Source: Gymnothorax reevesii
Lineage: Eukaryota > Chordata > Actinopteri > Anguilliformes > Muraenidae
Length of the DNA stretch: 64,000 bases
Direction of reading: 5' to 3'
NCBI GenBank assembly: GCA_029721435.1
Contig: CM056576.1
Location: 60,655,876 to 60,719,875 of the forward strand
The notes below the pieces were generated by a model. That model was given only the letters and a program-made list of their open reading frames with translations. It was not told the DNA's origin and did not search any database. A program made the position numbers and the translations under genes. Numbering within the stretch: the first letter of the stretch is position 1; every line of letters starts with the position of its first letter. Below are positions 23,101 to 35,200 of the stretch, in pieces.

Positions 23101-26100
23101 GGTCACATCGTGACGGTATAGAAGTTTAATTGTTAAGGTGCCTGGTGATATCCACCAACACACCAAACTATTCAACATGGCTATTTATATGTAGCTAACC
23201 AGCGTAAGCCAAAAAAAGTATAATCTAGTCTAGGTATGACTTGCAAGCGGTATGGTGGCTTCGGTTATAAAAAAAAAAAAAAAAAAAACAAAAAAAAACA
23301 GGGAAACTGGAAAATCAATTCTTCATACCAAGATGCCATCAATTGGCATACAAACAAAAATTTCTACATGACAATCAACATTTTAAAACCCGCTGGCACT
23401 TAAGGTTCAAGAAGCACATACTTGGATCCATAGACTGTTTAAAAAGATGGACGAGGCTACAGTGACGTCACCCATTGGTTTCAGCAAACCATAAATGAAG
23501 CCTCGATTTTGGCAATTTGAATTAAGCCATGTTGCCATTTTGAAATGGGATGTGATTTCTATTGGACGAGAGCGTGTTTTGAAGATCCGGGGAGGACCGT
23601 GGCTCTGAATCTAACCGTATCGGATGAGAAACAGTGGACAGCCACGCCCCTAAAGCATATTCTGACTTTATCCTTTATTCTAGTCTATATGCGACCATAA
23701 TTTACAAAAATGAACATCATATTATATCCAAGGAGACTTGTACCTTGTTACAACTACCATAAAATAATGTGAAAAATCATTATTTAAATGAAAAATCAGG
23801 TGGGAAAGTAGGTGTCCTCATTGACTTCTATCGCATTGAACTTCTTTCTGCAACCACTGACATTGCCATTTGCTGAGCATTAAATGGAATGCCATTTTAC
23901 GGTACTTCCGCATGGACTTCATTTTTCAGACCAGGATGTTGCATCCATCTTTTTATACAGTATATGCTGGGATCATAGATTTTGTTTCCACCAAATGCAA
24001 GTACAATACAATTAAGCGTGTTAATTTCCTGGTACAGATATGGCCATAATATCCTAAATACTTTGGTTACAGAGCTGCTTTTGGTACCAAAATGAAGTGA
24101 TTTTGTGCTGTATTTGATATATGTTATGTGTCATTTAAACAATGTTTTAAAAACATTTTGTAACACCCCTAATGTATTGTTAAATGTCCGGCCAGACTTC
24201 AAATGGTGGTCTCACCAGATACTGACTGGTTCTGAGTCCCCAGACCCCCAATAAAGCAAAAACTGCACATTTCAGGGTGGCCTTTTATTGTGGGCAGTAT
24301 AAGGTACACCTGTGCACTAATCATGGTGTCTGATGAGCATCTTGATGTGGCACACCTGTGAGGTGGGATGGATTGTCTCAGCGAAGCAGAAGTGCTCACT
24401 ATCACACATTTAGACAGATTTGTGAACAATGTTTGAGAGAAATGGTAATATTGTGTATCTGGAATGAATTTTAGATCTTTGAGTCCATCTCATGACAAAT
24501 GGGAGCAAAAACAAAAGTGTTGCGTTTATATTTCTGTTGAGTGTATTATCAATATTATAATATATAAAAAACAAAATATACAAAAATGCAAAATTCAGAC
24601 TCTGATCTTTTTCATTTGTGGTCTTCATATATTATCATAACCCAGCCAACACCACATAGCACAGACCACCAGCTCACCAGTTCGCAGCCTTGGGTCACAC
24701 AGCAGCACAGCTGTCCACAAGGACGAGGATTGATCATTTTCCTCTCCCCCTGATCCTCAAGAATTTTCTGGTAGTACAGCAAGTTTTTCTCAGAGCGCTT
24801 CCTGTCAGAACACACATTATCCATGTTGCACCTTAATATTCATTTGTCATATAGAATATGAAGTTCAGAAACAGGTTTCATGACACCTAAAATTAGTTAA
24901 AACCTAGATAAGCAATGCCATCCAGATATCCTCCATTTTTGCACATTTGCCACACTAAATGGTTTCATACATGTATCCAAAATGCAACACAGGATTAAAA
25001 AAAAATAAATAAAAAACACAGAGAGACAAAAATGTGTTTCAAAAAGAGCATTTCATTTATTGAAGGAAAAATGTTATCCAACACCCATGTGAAAAAGGAA
25101 TTGCCCCCCCTAAACTTCATGACTGCTTGTGTCACCTTTTGTAGCAATAAGTGCAACTAAAGGCATCCAAAAACTAGAGATCAGTCTCTCACATTGCAAA
25201 GGCGGAATTTTGGCCAGGGCTTCTAGGCAGCATTGCTTTATCTCAGCCACATTGGAGGGTTTTCAAATATGAACTGCCTATATAACAGTCACGTGCTATC
25301 AGGGGGTTTCAAAGGCCTTCAATAACCATACCGTTTGACAAATGATTGCTCTCAAGCGGTTCATGTTCAAGTCTGCCTGATTATCAATCATGCAATACGC
25401 AGTATTTACAGAATAATCAAGACACAGCCTATGTTGACGCATAAATGATAATGTCAAAGTGATTGCCCTCAGGCTACATTGATATTATGGGTGTGACAAT
25501 GTAAGGATTGGAAAAACTCAAATGCAAATTTAAAAAATCCTAAACTTTCTCTGATTTCCATTTCTCATTTCAGCAGTTTTTCAGCAGTGTAATTTACCAT
25601 GGAATTGTGCTGGATGTCTGTCACTCTCTGCACTAGCAGGGCCAGTTTATGCACGGCTGAAAGGAAACTGAGGATGCCCAGGGGGCAGTCTGACCTCTCC
25701 TCCACCCAGGTCCTCCTGGCAGCATTCTCCTCTTTGATCACCTCTGGTTAAAGCAACGATCAGGAAAAAATATCCAAAATTCTACTTCAAACCCTCATCA
25801 AACGTTCTCCATTTTTCTACCCTCCTCAGCCCCCCTCCTGCCTCCCCTCATTCCTCCTTCACTCCCAATGACATGACGAGATTGAAAAGACTCACATCCA
25901 CTTCCTCTCTCTTTCCCTTTCTCTCTCCCCTTCCTGTTCCCTGCTTTTCTTCTCTCAAATACTCCAATGGCCCCAAGCCTCTGCACTCCCATCGCCCCGT
26001 CAACTGTGTCCTCGAACAAAGTCCCGCATCTCTTCTCCAGGCCATCAGTCCTGTTTTCCTGTCTTCAGTCAAATTCCGAGCAAAGCCCTCCTTATCTTCT

Positions 26101-29100
26101 GGGTATTCTTATTTTCCCTCATCTTTTAAGTGTGCCTATGTCACTATCCTTCCTTGTGAACAAAGCCCACACTCAATCCTGCCCTGATAAACATTTATCG
26201 TCCTGTCTCTCTTCTCCCTTTCCAATCAAGAACACTTGAAAGAGCTGCTTCAAATCAACTCTACTCCAAGTCGCTTCATGCTGCCAGAGCAGCATCCCAT
26301 TTTTTGGTCTTGAACCTCCTTGACCTGTCTGTGTCCTTTGATAGCATCAACCCCACCCTCCTGTCTGCCTTGGCAGCCATTGGCATCTGTGGCACAGCCT
26401 TGGAGTGGATCAAATTCTTTCTCATTGATCGCTCCTTCTAGGTTGCCAGGATAGCTGCAGTATCAGCACCTTGCCCCCCTACCAAAGGAGTCCCGCAAGG
26501 CTCAGTCCTTGGACCCATTCTCTTCTCCATCTACACACGTTCTCTTGGTCCTATACTCTCTGCTCATGGAATCTCCCATCACTGCAATGCTGAAAATACT
26601 CCATTCTTCCTTCCTTTTTCACCACCTGACATGCAACTCTTTCTGCCTGAAGGACATCCAGAGTTGGAGGGTTAACCATCATCTTAAGCTCAACCTGGGT
26701 AAGACCGAGGAGATCATATTCCCCGCTCCTACCTCTCCCATCCAAGACTTTGCAATCTCCATAGGGGACACCTTTGTATCCTCATCACCCTGAGCAAGGA
26801 ATCCTGGAGTGGAGATGGATAACAGATTGCCCTTCTTGGAGAGCACAATAGTGATGAGCCAAGTCTACTGATACTTCCTGCCTAATTATCCAGAAAATCT
26901 TACCTCCTACTTGACCCAGCTTCTGCCCAAGCATCGGTGCAATACTGGCTGGACTAAAACTCTCCCTGCACCTGCACGTTATGCCTCTAGCTCATCCAGA
27001 ATGCTGCAGCTCATCTCATTTTCTACTCACCCAGGCACTCCAATGTCATCCCCATTCTTGCTGACCTCCACTGGCTCCCTGTTATGGCTCACATCAAATT
27101 TTAAACATTGGTGACTGAATATCAGTTTACCAAATGATACGTCCCATCCTGCCAGCAGGACATTACTAGCCCTACAAATCAACCAGACCTCCCCATTCTT
27201 CCACCTCCAGTTGCCTGGCAATTCCACCAGGCAATTATAACCCTTGAAACCCCGGGGTGTAGTTTTCTGCAGTCAACCTATCCACTCTTCAGAAAAGCGC
27301 GGTCAAAATGACCGCGTCTCAGATTTAAGTGCGCGGCTATGCTCTGTGTATTGGCACTCTGTTGGAAGAAATGGAAAACCTTGTTTCTGTTTGAGATGGC
27401 GAACAATGTTCAAGGAAAGTAAATTAATATACTGCATATTAAATGAAGCTACATAGCTCCATACACCGCAATATTTACCAACTTCTAAACACATAATTTG
27501 TTTAAATTGCTCAGCCAACAATGAATAAAATCACTTTAAAGCCGCAATGTAGGGATAACCAAATTAATGTAGCCTAAACATAATGCTATTTCGGATGCAT
27601 GGCAAAAAGGTTTAAATAAAGTGTTCCCAAGAGAATTTGCTGAGAATAATTCAACAATTTTTGTTAATTTGTGATGACAAGGGTTCAGATTACATGCTTT
27701 TGGCAAACACTAAGACAACATTTTTGATATCCAATAATTTAAGGTAGTTAAAACTGTAAATGGGCTTATATGGGAGCATGATGTTTAAGACTATGCAGAG
27801 AAGTGAATAGTTTTGACATGGGGAATCTTGAGATGTGTCTTGGCATTGATAGCTGCAAATCATCATGAATGGGAGCACTTTGCTTGAAAGGCAAAAAGTA
27901 AAGATTTTCCCATAATTGGCTCACAATTTCAAATGAATCATATTTTTAAAGGCCTACACTAAATATATGCACAGTAAAAATTAATCCATTCTACTGTGGG
28001 ATTCTTGAACTATGTCCCTTGAAGTTTATCACCGTAGAATGTTTGTGCTCTTTTGGCAGTGCTCCACGTGATGGGGAGGTTTTTCCCATATGTTGTTCAA
28101 AATTTCAACTGATTTGTTAGCCCCAAGGCCCACATTATATGAACACAAAAAAACAAGTTTACTGTGGGAGTCCAAAGATATGTCTCGGAGTTTTCAAGTT
28201 TATTGCAGTTGTACTGTATATGCGCAAACGTGGCAAGACTATTTTTGGATGGCTGTTCAACAAGATTTTCCAATTACTTAACAGTTTCAATAAAATCATG
28301 ATCAGCAAGGCTTAAGCTACCGTACAGGCCAGCAAAGACATCTTGTGTTTCTCTTGTGGATTTCTCGCGGTAATCTCCTCTTTACGTCTTTACTCTGCTG
28401 AGACGAGCTTTGCAGTTGGCCGGCCGTTGAACCTACACACGTATGCCTAGAGCCTGCCAAATGCGTGACGTAATGTAGTCCGAATTAGGCCTTGCACAAT
28501 TGTAACTGAGAATTACTTTTTATATGCAGATTTAATAGACATAATACGTTGTTGCGTTGCTGCCTTGTTGTTGCTAATTGCTAATCATTAATGCGTGAAA
28601 ATGGAGGGTGGGGTGAAGGAGAGAATGCGATATCCAGCAGCGGTTGAAGAATCACTTTGAAAATCTCAGTATCCATGTGCCGCTGGTCTGAATAAAACAT
28701 AATGGGCTCTAATTTCCTGGCGCAGCGCAGGTGGCGTAGCGAAGCGCAGCCCGCGCAGTGGTAATTTCGTAGGGCGCAGCCCGCGTAGTGGTAATTTCGT
28801 GAGGCGCGCAGCCTTCGGTAGACCAAGGTGCGCCGAGATGGGTGTGGCGGCGTAGTAGGGGGAGGTGTCACATATTCATCAAGACGCAGTGACAATTTCG
28901 TAGAAAAAGTCTCCGCTGGAGTTGCGCAGAAAACTCGCCAACTCCAACCCGGTTTAATTTCCGTGCAGTGCTAATTTGGCTGACCGGCGCAGAGAGCGCA
29001 CACGTCACCGAAATCTCACAGGCAGGTTTACAGAATGTCAGGCACATTTCAATGCAAGAAATAATTACAGGAAACACGATTTAATGTTACTATCTGAATA

Positions 29101-29250
29101 AGGACATAAATTATTGTATCTATATCGATTGTCCTGATGTCAGATTAAAGGCAGTTGCCACGCGTAATGGAAACGTGACCGGGCTTAATCAACGCAGCTG
29201 AATCTGTGATGCAAACTAACGACTTCACATCTTTCTCAGCCAACCACAAA

Positions 29251-29289
<39 letters not shown>

Positions 29290-32200
29290 ATGCTTGCGTT
29301 CTATGCTCATTAAAGCCGCTTGCACGCTGGACGCCAAACGAATTTTTCGCCCGACTGATTACAGACAAAGTCAATGCAAAGACGCGATAGTTGGACAGGG
29401 TTTTAATATAGCTCCGTGTCCGAAAGTCATAAAAGTTCTAATTTTTCCGAGTATTCCAGGAATTATTAGACGTGGCAACTTGGCCATTTTTGTGTTCGAC
29501 CTTCACAGAATGCAAATTGATAGCTATCGACTTTTCTTGGTCTTTTTAGCCTATTCTTCTGTTTTCTTCCGTTGAAGATAGCCAGCAGTCTTTATTCGGT
29601 CTTTCTTTTGAAAATTAGTCAGATGGACCGAACAGATTCACGCTTTATTTCCACATCTGAGATAAAACAGTGCGTGAGCAAATCAATTCCATGACCATCG
29701 ACAGTGTGAAGAAATTATCGCATGCACGATCAAGACCGTCCGACACGAAATGCAAAATACTCCATGTCCACCAGCCAGCAAAAAGTAAAAGTATTGAAAT
29801 GAGAACAGATTTATAACGGGATATCCAACAAAGATGACCCGCAAAAAAATAAATCCCAGTGTTCATTGGATGTTCTGTTGTTAAAATGTTTCTTTTTATT
29901 CTTTATTTCGGTATCAATCTGTTCTTATCGTCCTCTTTTTTTTTTTTTTTGCTGTCAGACACGGAGGCATTGTACATTGTCCCATGCCAGTGTCGACTCG
30001 CTGAGCAGAGCTTAAACAGAAACATTGATTGAAATTCTCGGTACTCATCTTAAAGAACTGAGCCTTTTATCAAAACATTCACGTTTAATATCGACAAGAG
30101 TCAGCAGATTTGAAGAAATTAAAAACAATAATAGACTGTCGGACACGGAGATTTATTAAAACCCTGTCAGACTTTCGGGCACAAGACGCAATCTGTCGAG
30201 CGAAAAATTCGTTTCGCGTCCAGTGTGCAAGCGGCTGCTTGCTATTATTATTTTCACTTCGGTTTTATCGTCTTCAGTGGGGAAAAGGAATACAGCCTAA
30301 TTGCTATGATCTCGTACTGAGTTAAGATCGCATATTGAAAATAAATGTGTCACGTATCTTGCATTGTTGTCCATGCATGTTAATCCCAAAATTTAAAGCA
30401 GCAACAGTTTGTAATTCATGGGAACACGCTATCCATCGTTTCTCTTGCCAGTGAGCAAGATTCGACTCGGCTGTGTCGCCTTCTCTGCCAACTTGCGCTG
30501 GAAGGAGGGGCAGAGGCGGGACAGAGGAGTTCTTGCGCCAGGCTACGCAGGGCACGAAATTGCCACATACGCCTGGACACACCCCGTTGGCGCGGCGCAC
30601 CCCCCATGCGCTGCGCCTGCGCCACGCCTACGCCTGGTCTACGAAATTAGAGCCCAATATGTTACATACATGTAGATTGTAATTTTGCATTTATTTCAGC
30701 CTGTTTACGGTTTCATCATTTCATCAGTTCATGTGGTTGAGGGACATAACTCATATTATGTTTGCTGTTTAATAGCCTTCTGTGTGACGAGTCTAGAGTT
30801 CTGTCCGTTGCTGTTTGTAAACAGAGTAGACAAACTTAGCCCCTCCTCTCGGGCTCAGTGATACACGCCCCCTGCCGCTGCCAGCCTAACTGATACACAC
30901 CCACCCAGCCCAGCACCCGGCTTACTGTATCGTATTGAATCAGGATCTGTGCGCCATTCTACCTGCAGGAATGAGTGACGAGGTATCTTGCAAACATAAA
31001 ACATTTGATACTATCGTGTCCACATGATATTGTTTGTGCATTTGAATAAGCAGCTATGCAAATAATAATGCTAATTATTGACTGTAGTAGTTTAGATGTT
31101 CAGTCTAGCAGTCTAACAGATGGTTTATAAATGTATAAAAGTATGTGTTCTGACAAAGTAATTGCAATGTCTAGTTATACCGAGTTACATCAGTCATCGA
31201 GAAAACAGATAATTATCACATGATCGTAATATGCCCAGATAGAATTTTGCAAAGCTTCCAGAGCTTCTAACACAGACTCTGACGCCAGCCGTGGTCCAGC
31301 ACAGCCTCGAGGGAGAGGACGAGCAACCAGAGCTCGAGGCTGAGGGAGGTAGAGCGATGGGGCGAGTAAGCAGCGCGAATGTGAAGATGTTTGCAATGTT
31401 TGATACTCGGACTTAGTGTGAACATAAACTGCTTATACCTCCACGACAAAGCAACGTAGCACGTTGCTAAATAAGCAGGCTAACATCCCGTGTTTGACAC
31501 GTACCTGTCCAACAGCAAGCAAGCCAACTCCACGTCACTATTCAACCCCAGCCTCTCCTTCAGGGCTCGGAAGCAAGTGAAAGCCAAGTCGGTATTCACT
31601 CTGGTTTCAAGAGTACTTTGTTCGTTTCGTGTACTTTGTGTACGTTTCGTCTCCGTATATTTTCTTTTTTTGGCAGTGTCAGCCATTGCTTCGGCATTGA
31701 CTGCTCCAGTCCAGAGCTATCTGATCCAGTCGCTATGCTCTATGCAGGCCCACAGAGCGACATGCCCTGAGCTCAATGGCTGGAGAAAACACGCCGACTC
31801 TCTGCCCAGAAATGTCCACATCCACAAGAAAAAGTAAAAGACCAAAATACAGGCAGGGGGAGGATATGCTGCAGACGCAGTCACCGCCCCAAAGGACTAG
31901 AAGCCCATGGGTGATGATTAAGCCGGATTTCATTTGTATAAGTCTAGTGTTACTTTTGAGCAAAAAACTCCAGACCCTACCTTTAAAGGAATAAGCCCAA
32001 GAAGCAGTGGGTTACAGTGATTCTACAACAGCGGAGGGGCGTTAGTGCCCCTTCGTCGTTGTACAATCTCTGTAACCCAAAACTTCAAGGGGCTTATTGG
32101 TTTTATAAAACGGTTACCCTACATATAGCCCATTAAATAAACACACAAGAAAAAAAATCAACAATTTATCGGTAACAATGCAACAATAAAACTGAGAACT

Positions 32201-35200
32201 ATTCATTCCTCCACCAAGCAAGATAGAGTGGATAGAATGGTTGGCAAGCAACACAGACGCTAAGATTACTTTTTCATCTAGCGCCATTATCATGTCACAT
32301 CAGGCTATTGGGGCTCATTAATGTAGATATACCATGAAAGCAGGCAATTTGGAATGTCTCCTTCGGTCTCCTGAAGGCCCTGTTTAATAATTTTATATTT
32401 GTATCAGTTTGAGAGTTTCCTTGTTCTCAACACGCGCCGATCGGCCATATCATTACAACCAGCAGCGAGAGCAGGGAACAAGATTGACTTCTGTCCTCCA
32501 CACTTGCCACTGTCCAGGAAACATCTAGAACTGAGGAATGCTAAAAGACTGTATGAAAGACAAATTGCAGAGGGGGCAAAAACCAGCCCTAAGCACTTCT
32601 TTCAGTACTGTAGCAGAAAAAGGAAAGTTAAAGAGCAGGTTAAGTGCATAAAGAATAAAAATGGATCGCAGCTATATGATGACAAGCATATTGCGGATGG
32701 CTTAAACAGTTACTTTGTTGAGAATTTTACCTCAGAGGGGGTTTTTATTTGGCCAGAGGGCATCTCAAATGCTCAAGATTATTTAGCGGAAATTGGGGTA
32801 TTAGAAGTATTAGAAAAGTTGCATAAACTAAAAGCAGATAAGGCGGCGGGTCCTGATGGCTTATATCCTAGAGTGCTCAGGGAAGCTGGTGAGTTCATCT
32901 TTAAGCCGCTATCTGCCATCTTCAGACAGTCTTTAGAAACTGGAGAAATACCAAATGATTGGAAACAGGGCAATATAATACCAATATAAGAAAGGGGACC
33001 GTACCGAGCCAGGAAACTACAGGCCAGTGAGTTTAACTTGCATTTCGTGCAAAATATTGGAATCTATCATAAAAGATGAGCTGGACTTATTTCTTGAACG
33101 TAACAGTATCTTGAGGGATAGCCAACATGGTTTCTGTAAGGGAAGGTCATGCCTAACAAACCTTCTGGAATTTTTTGAAGAGGCCACCAGGACTTACGAC
33201 CAGAGCAGGGCTTATGACATCATATACTTGGATTTTCAGAAAGCATTCGAAACAGTACCGCATAAGAGACTAATTTTTAAAATGAGCTCCATTGGAGTTA
33301 CAGGAGGTATTCTGAAGTGGATTTCAAAACTGGTAACAGGACAGAACACAAAGAGTAGTGGACAGTGATATCTCATCTGAGCTGGGTATGGTGGGGAGTG
33401 GCATCCCCCAGGGATTGGTGTTGGGACCCCTGCTGTTCCTCATTTACATTAATAACCTTGATAGGAATATTGAGAGCAGATTGGTTAAATTTGCAGATGA
33501 TACTAAATTGGGGGGTTTGGCAAATAGTCTAGGGTCCACTAAAGTGATTCAGGACAATTTTGATAGAATCCAGAACTGGGCAGAAATGTGGCAAATGAAA
33601 TTTAATTTAGCAAAATGTAAAGTTGTACATGTAGGTAATAAAAACATTAGACGGGATTACTTCATGGGAGGTTTAAAACTGGAATGTGCTGCACAAGAGA
33701 AAGATCTGGGAGTGATTGTTAACCAAACCCTCATAGGTTCTAGCCATTGTGCCGTAGCAGTTAAAAAAGCTGATCGGATGCTAGGATATATTGCCAAAAG
33801 TATTGAGTACAAATCTAAGGAGGCGATGCTTCTTATGTACAACACGTTCGTGAGACCACACCTGGAGTATTGTGTACAGTTCTGGGGACCATACTTTAAG
33901 AGAGATATAGAGGCTCTAAAGAAAGTTCAGAGAAGAGCCACCAAGCTTATTCCAGGTATAAAAGATGAAAGCTACGAGAAGAGGCTGAAGATCCTTAATC
34001 TCTTTAGTCTTAGGAAAAGGAGACTTAGGGGTGATTTGATAGAGGTCTTTAAAGATGTTAAAGGGATTAACAAAGTGAATCATGTAGGATTCCTTCGACC
34101 AAGTGTTGTGAGTAGAACTCGGGGTCACAAATGGAAGTTGACCAAAGGTAAATTTAGCACTGATATTCGGAAATATTTCTTCACCCAAAGAGTAATTTCC
34201 ATGAGGAATAGCTGTCCTGACCATATTGTTGAGGCAGCCACTGTAAATCCTTATTTTCTGAAGATTGGTATGAGAGGAATATATAGTCTATAGTTGACTT
34301 GATGGACACGAATGGCAATTTCCTAACTTATGAACAATTCTGTATGAAATATACAGTGGCTCCAATCAGTATTTGTACACTACTGTACTTCATGGAGCCT
34401 GTTACGGATGGCCTGGGCACAAACATGGCTTCCAGTTGCTTCCTCCACTTTGGTGGCAAGACTGGAGGCCGAGGACTGTCTCTCCCTCTGTACCAGCAGG
34501 GAGACGTACCGGTCAGTGCGCTGGCTGGTCTTCCTGGGACGTCCTTTCCTGGCTGCATTGGCTATGCGTTCAGACGGTTTGTACTTCTTGATGATGAACT
34601 GCAAGGTCGTGTGGCGTAACGATAGCAGAGTTCCAATTTTTCAGGTGCTTTGGCCTTCTTTATGTAGCTGAATGATTTGCTCCCGCATTCGACGGGGTAT
34701 CTCGCCTGTCTTAGCCATATATCACAGGAATACATTATGGGCATGGTCAGGCCATTTACATAGGCCAGTCTGTGTACAGAGGGAGTGTCCAGTATGGTCA
34801 CGCTTGACCAAATCAGACCAAGTGAGTCAACCATGTCCTGTAAACATCTTGAGTCAATTTTAGGTGAGTATTATAAGTTTTGTGACTCACTAATGGAACT
34901 GTACAGATACTTATTGGGTCAGATAAATCGCCTTTCTGTCCAAATATGCAATTTTGACATTAAATATTTGTTTAAAACATATTGATTATCAAATATTTTA
35001 ATCACTTTTACACACAATTGCAAGCATTTAGCCGAATATACAAAAGCTGTTATGTAGTCGAATTTTCAAGTAGTGTACAAATACTTATTGGAGCCACTGT
35101 ATATGGGTACGGTTGAGAGAAAAATGCATGTTTTGATTTTGATTAATGGTGAAAAATATAAACCACTAAGGGATATCATTTCTTGGTTATATTTTAACGC

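Larger units (their letters stand above)
28704..30655. mobile_element. TIR element with GGGCTCTAATTTC ends, hosting a second element
   Basis: GGGCTCTAATTTC at 28704 pairs with GAAATTAGAGCCC ending at 30655. The subterminal zones are GC-rich and built from GGCGCAG and GCGTAG words on both sides, also mirrored. AAT flanks both ends, a possible 3-bp duplication. The interior has no recognised transposase and contains an AT microsatellite and the element at 29314-30236. The superfamily is uncertain. Confidence 0.65.

Noticed and set aside
25598..25743. Extra TMEM63A exon (KEEN..RRT resembles KEENLVRRT)
   Set aside because: The position is wrong: exons 44270-44350 and 24678-24801 already join in phase, the KEEN segment should precede 56186, and the rest does not match TMEM63.
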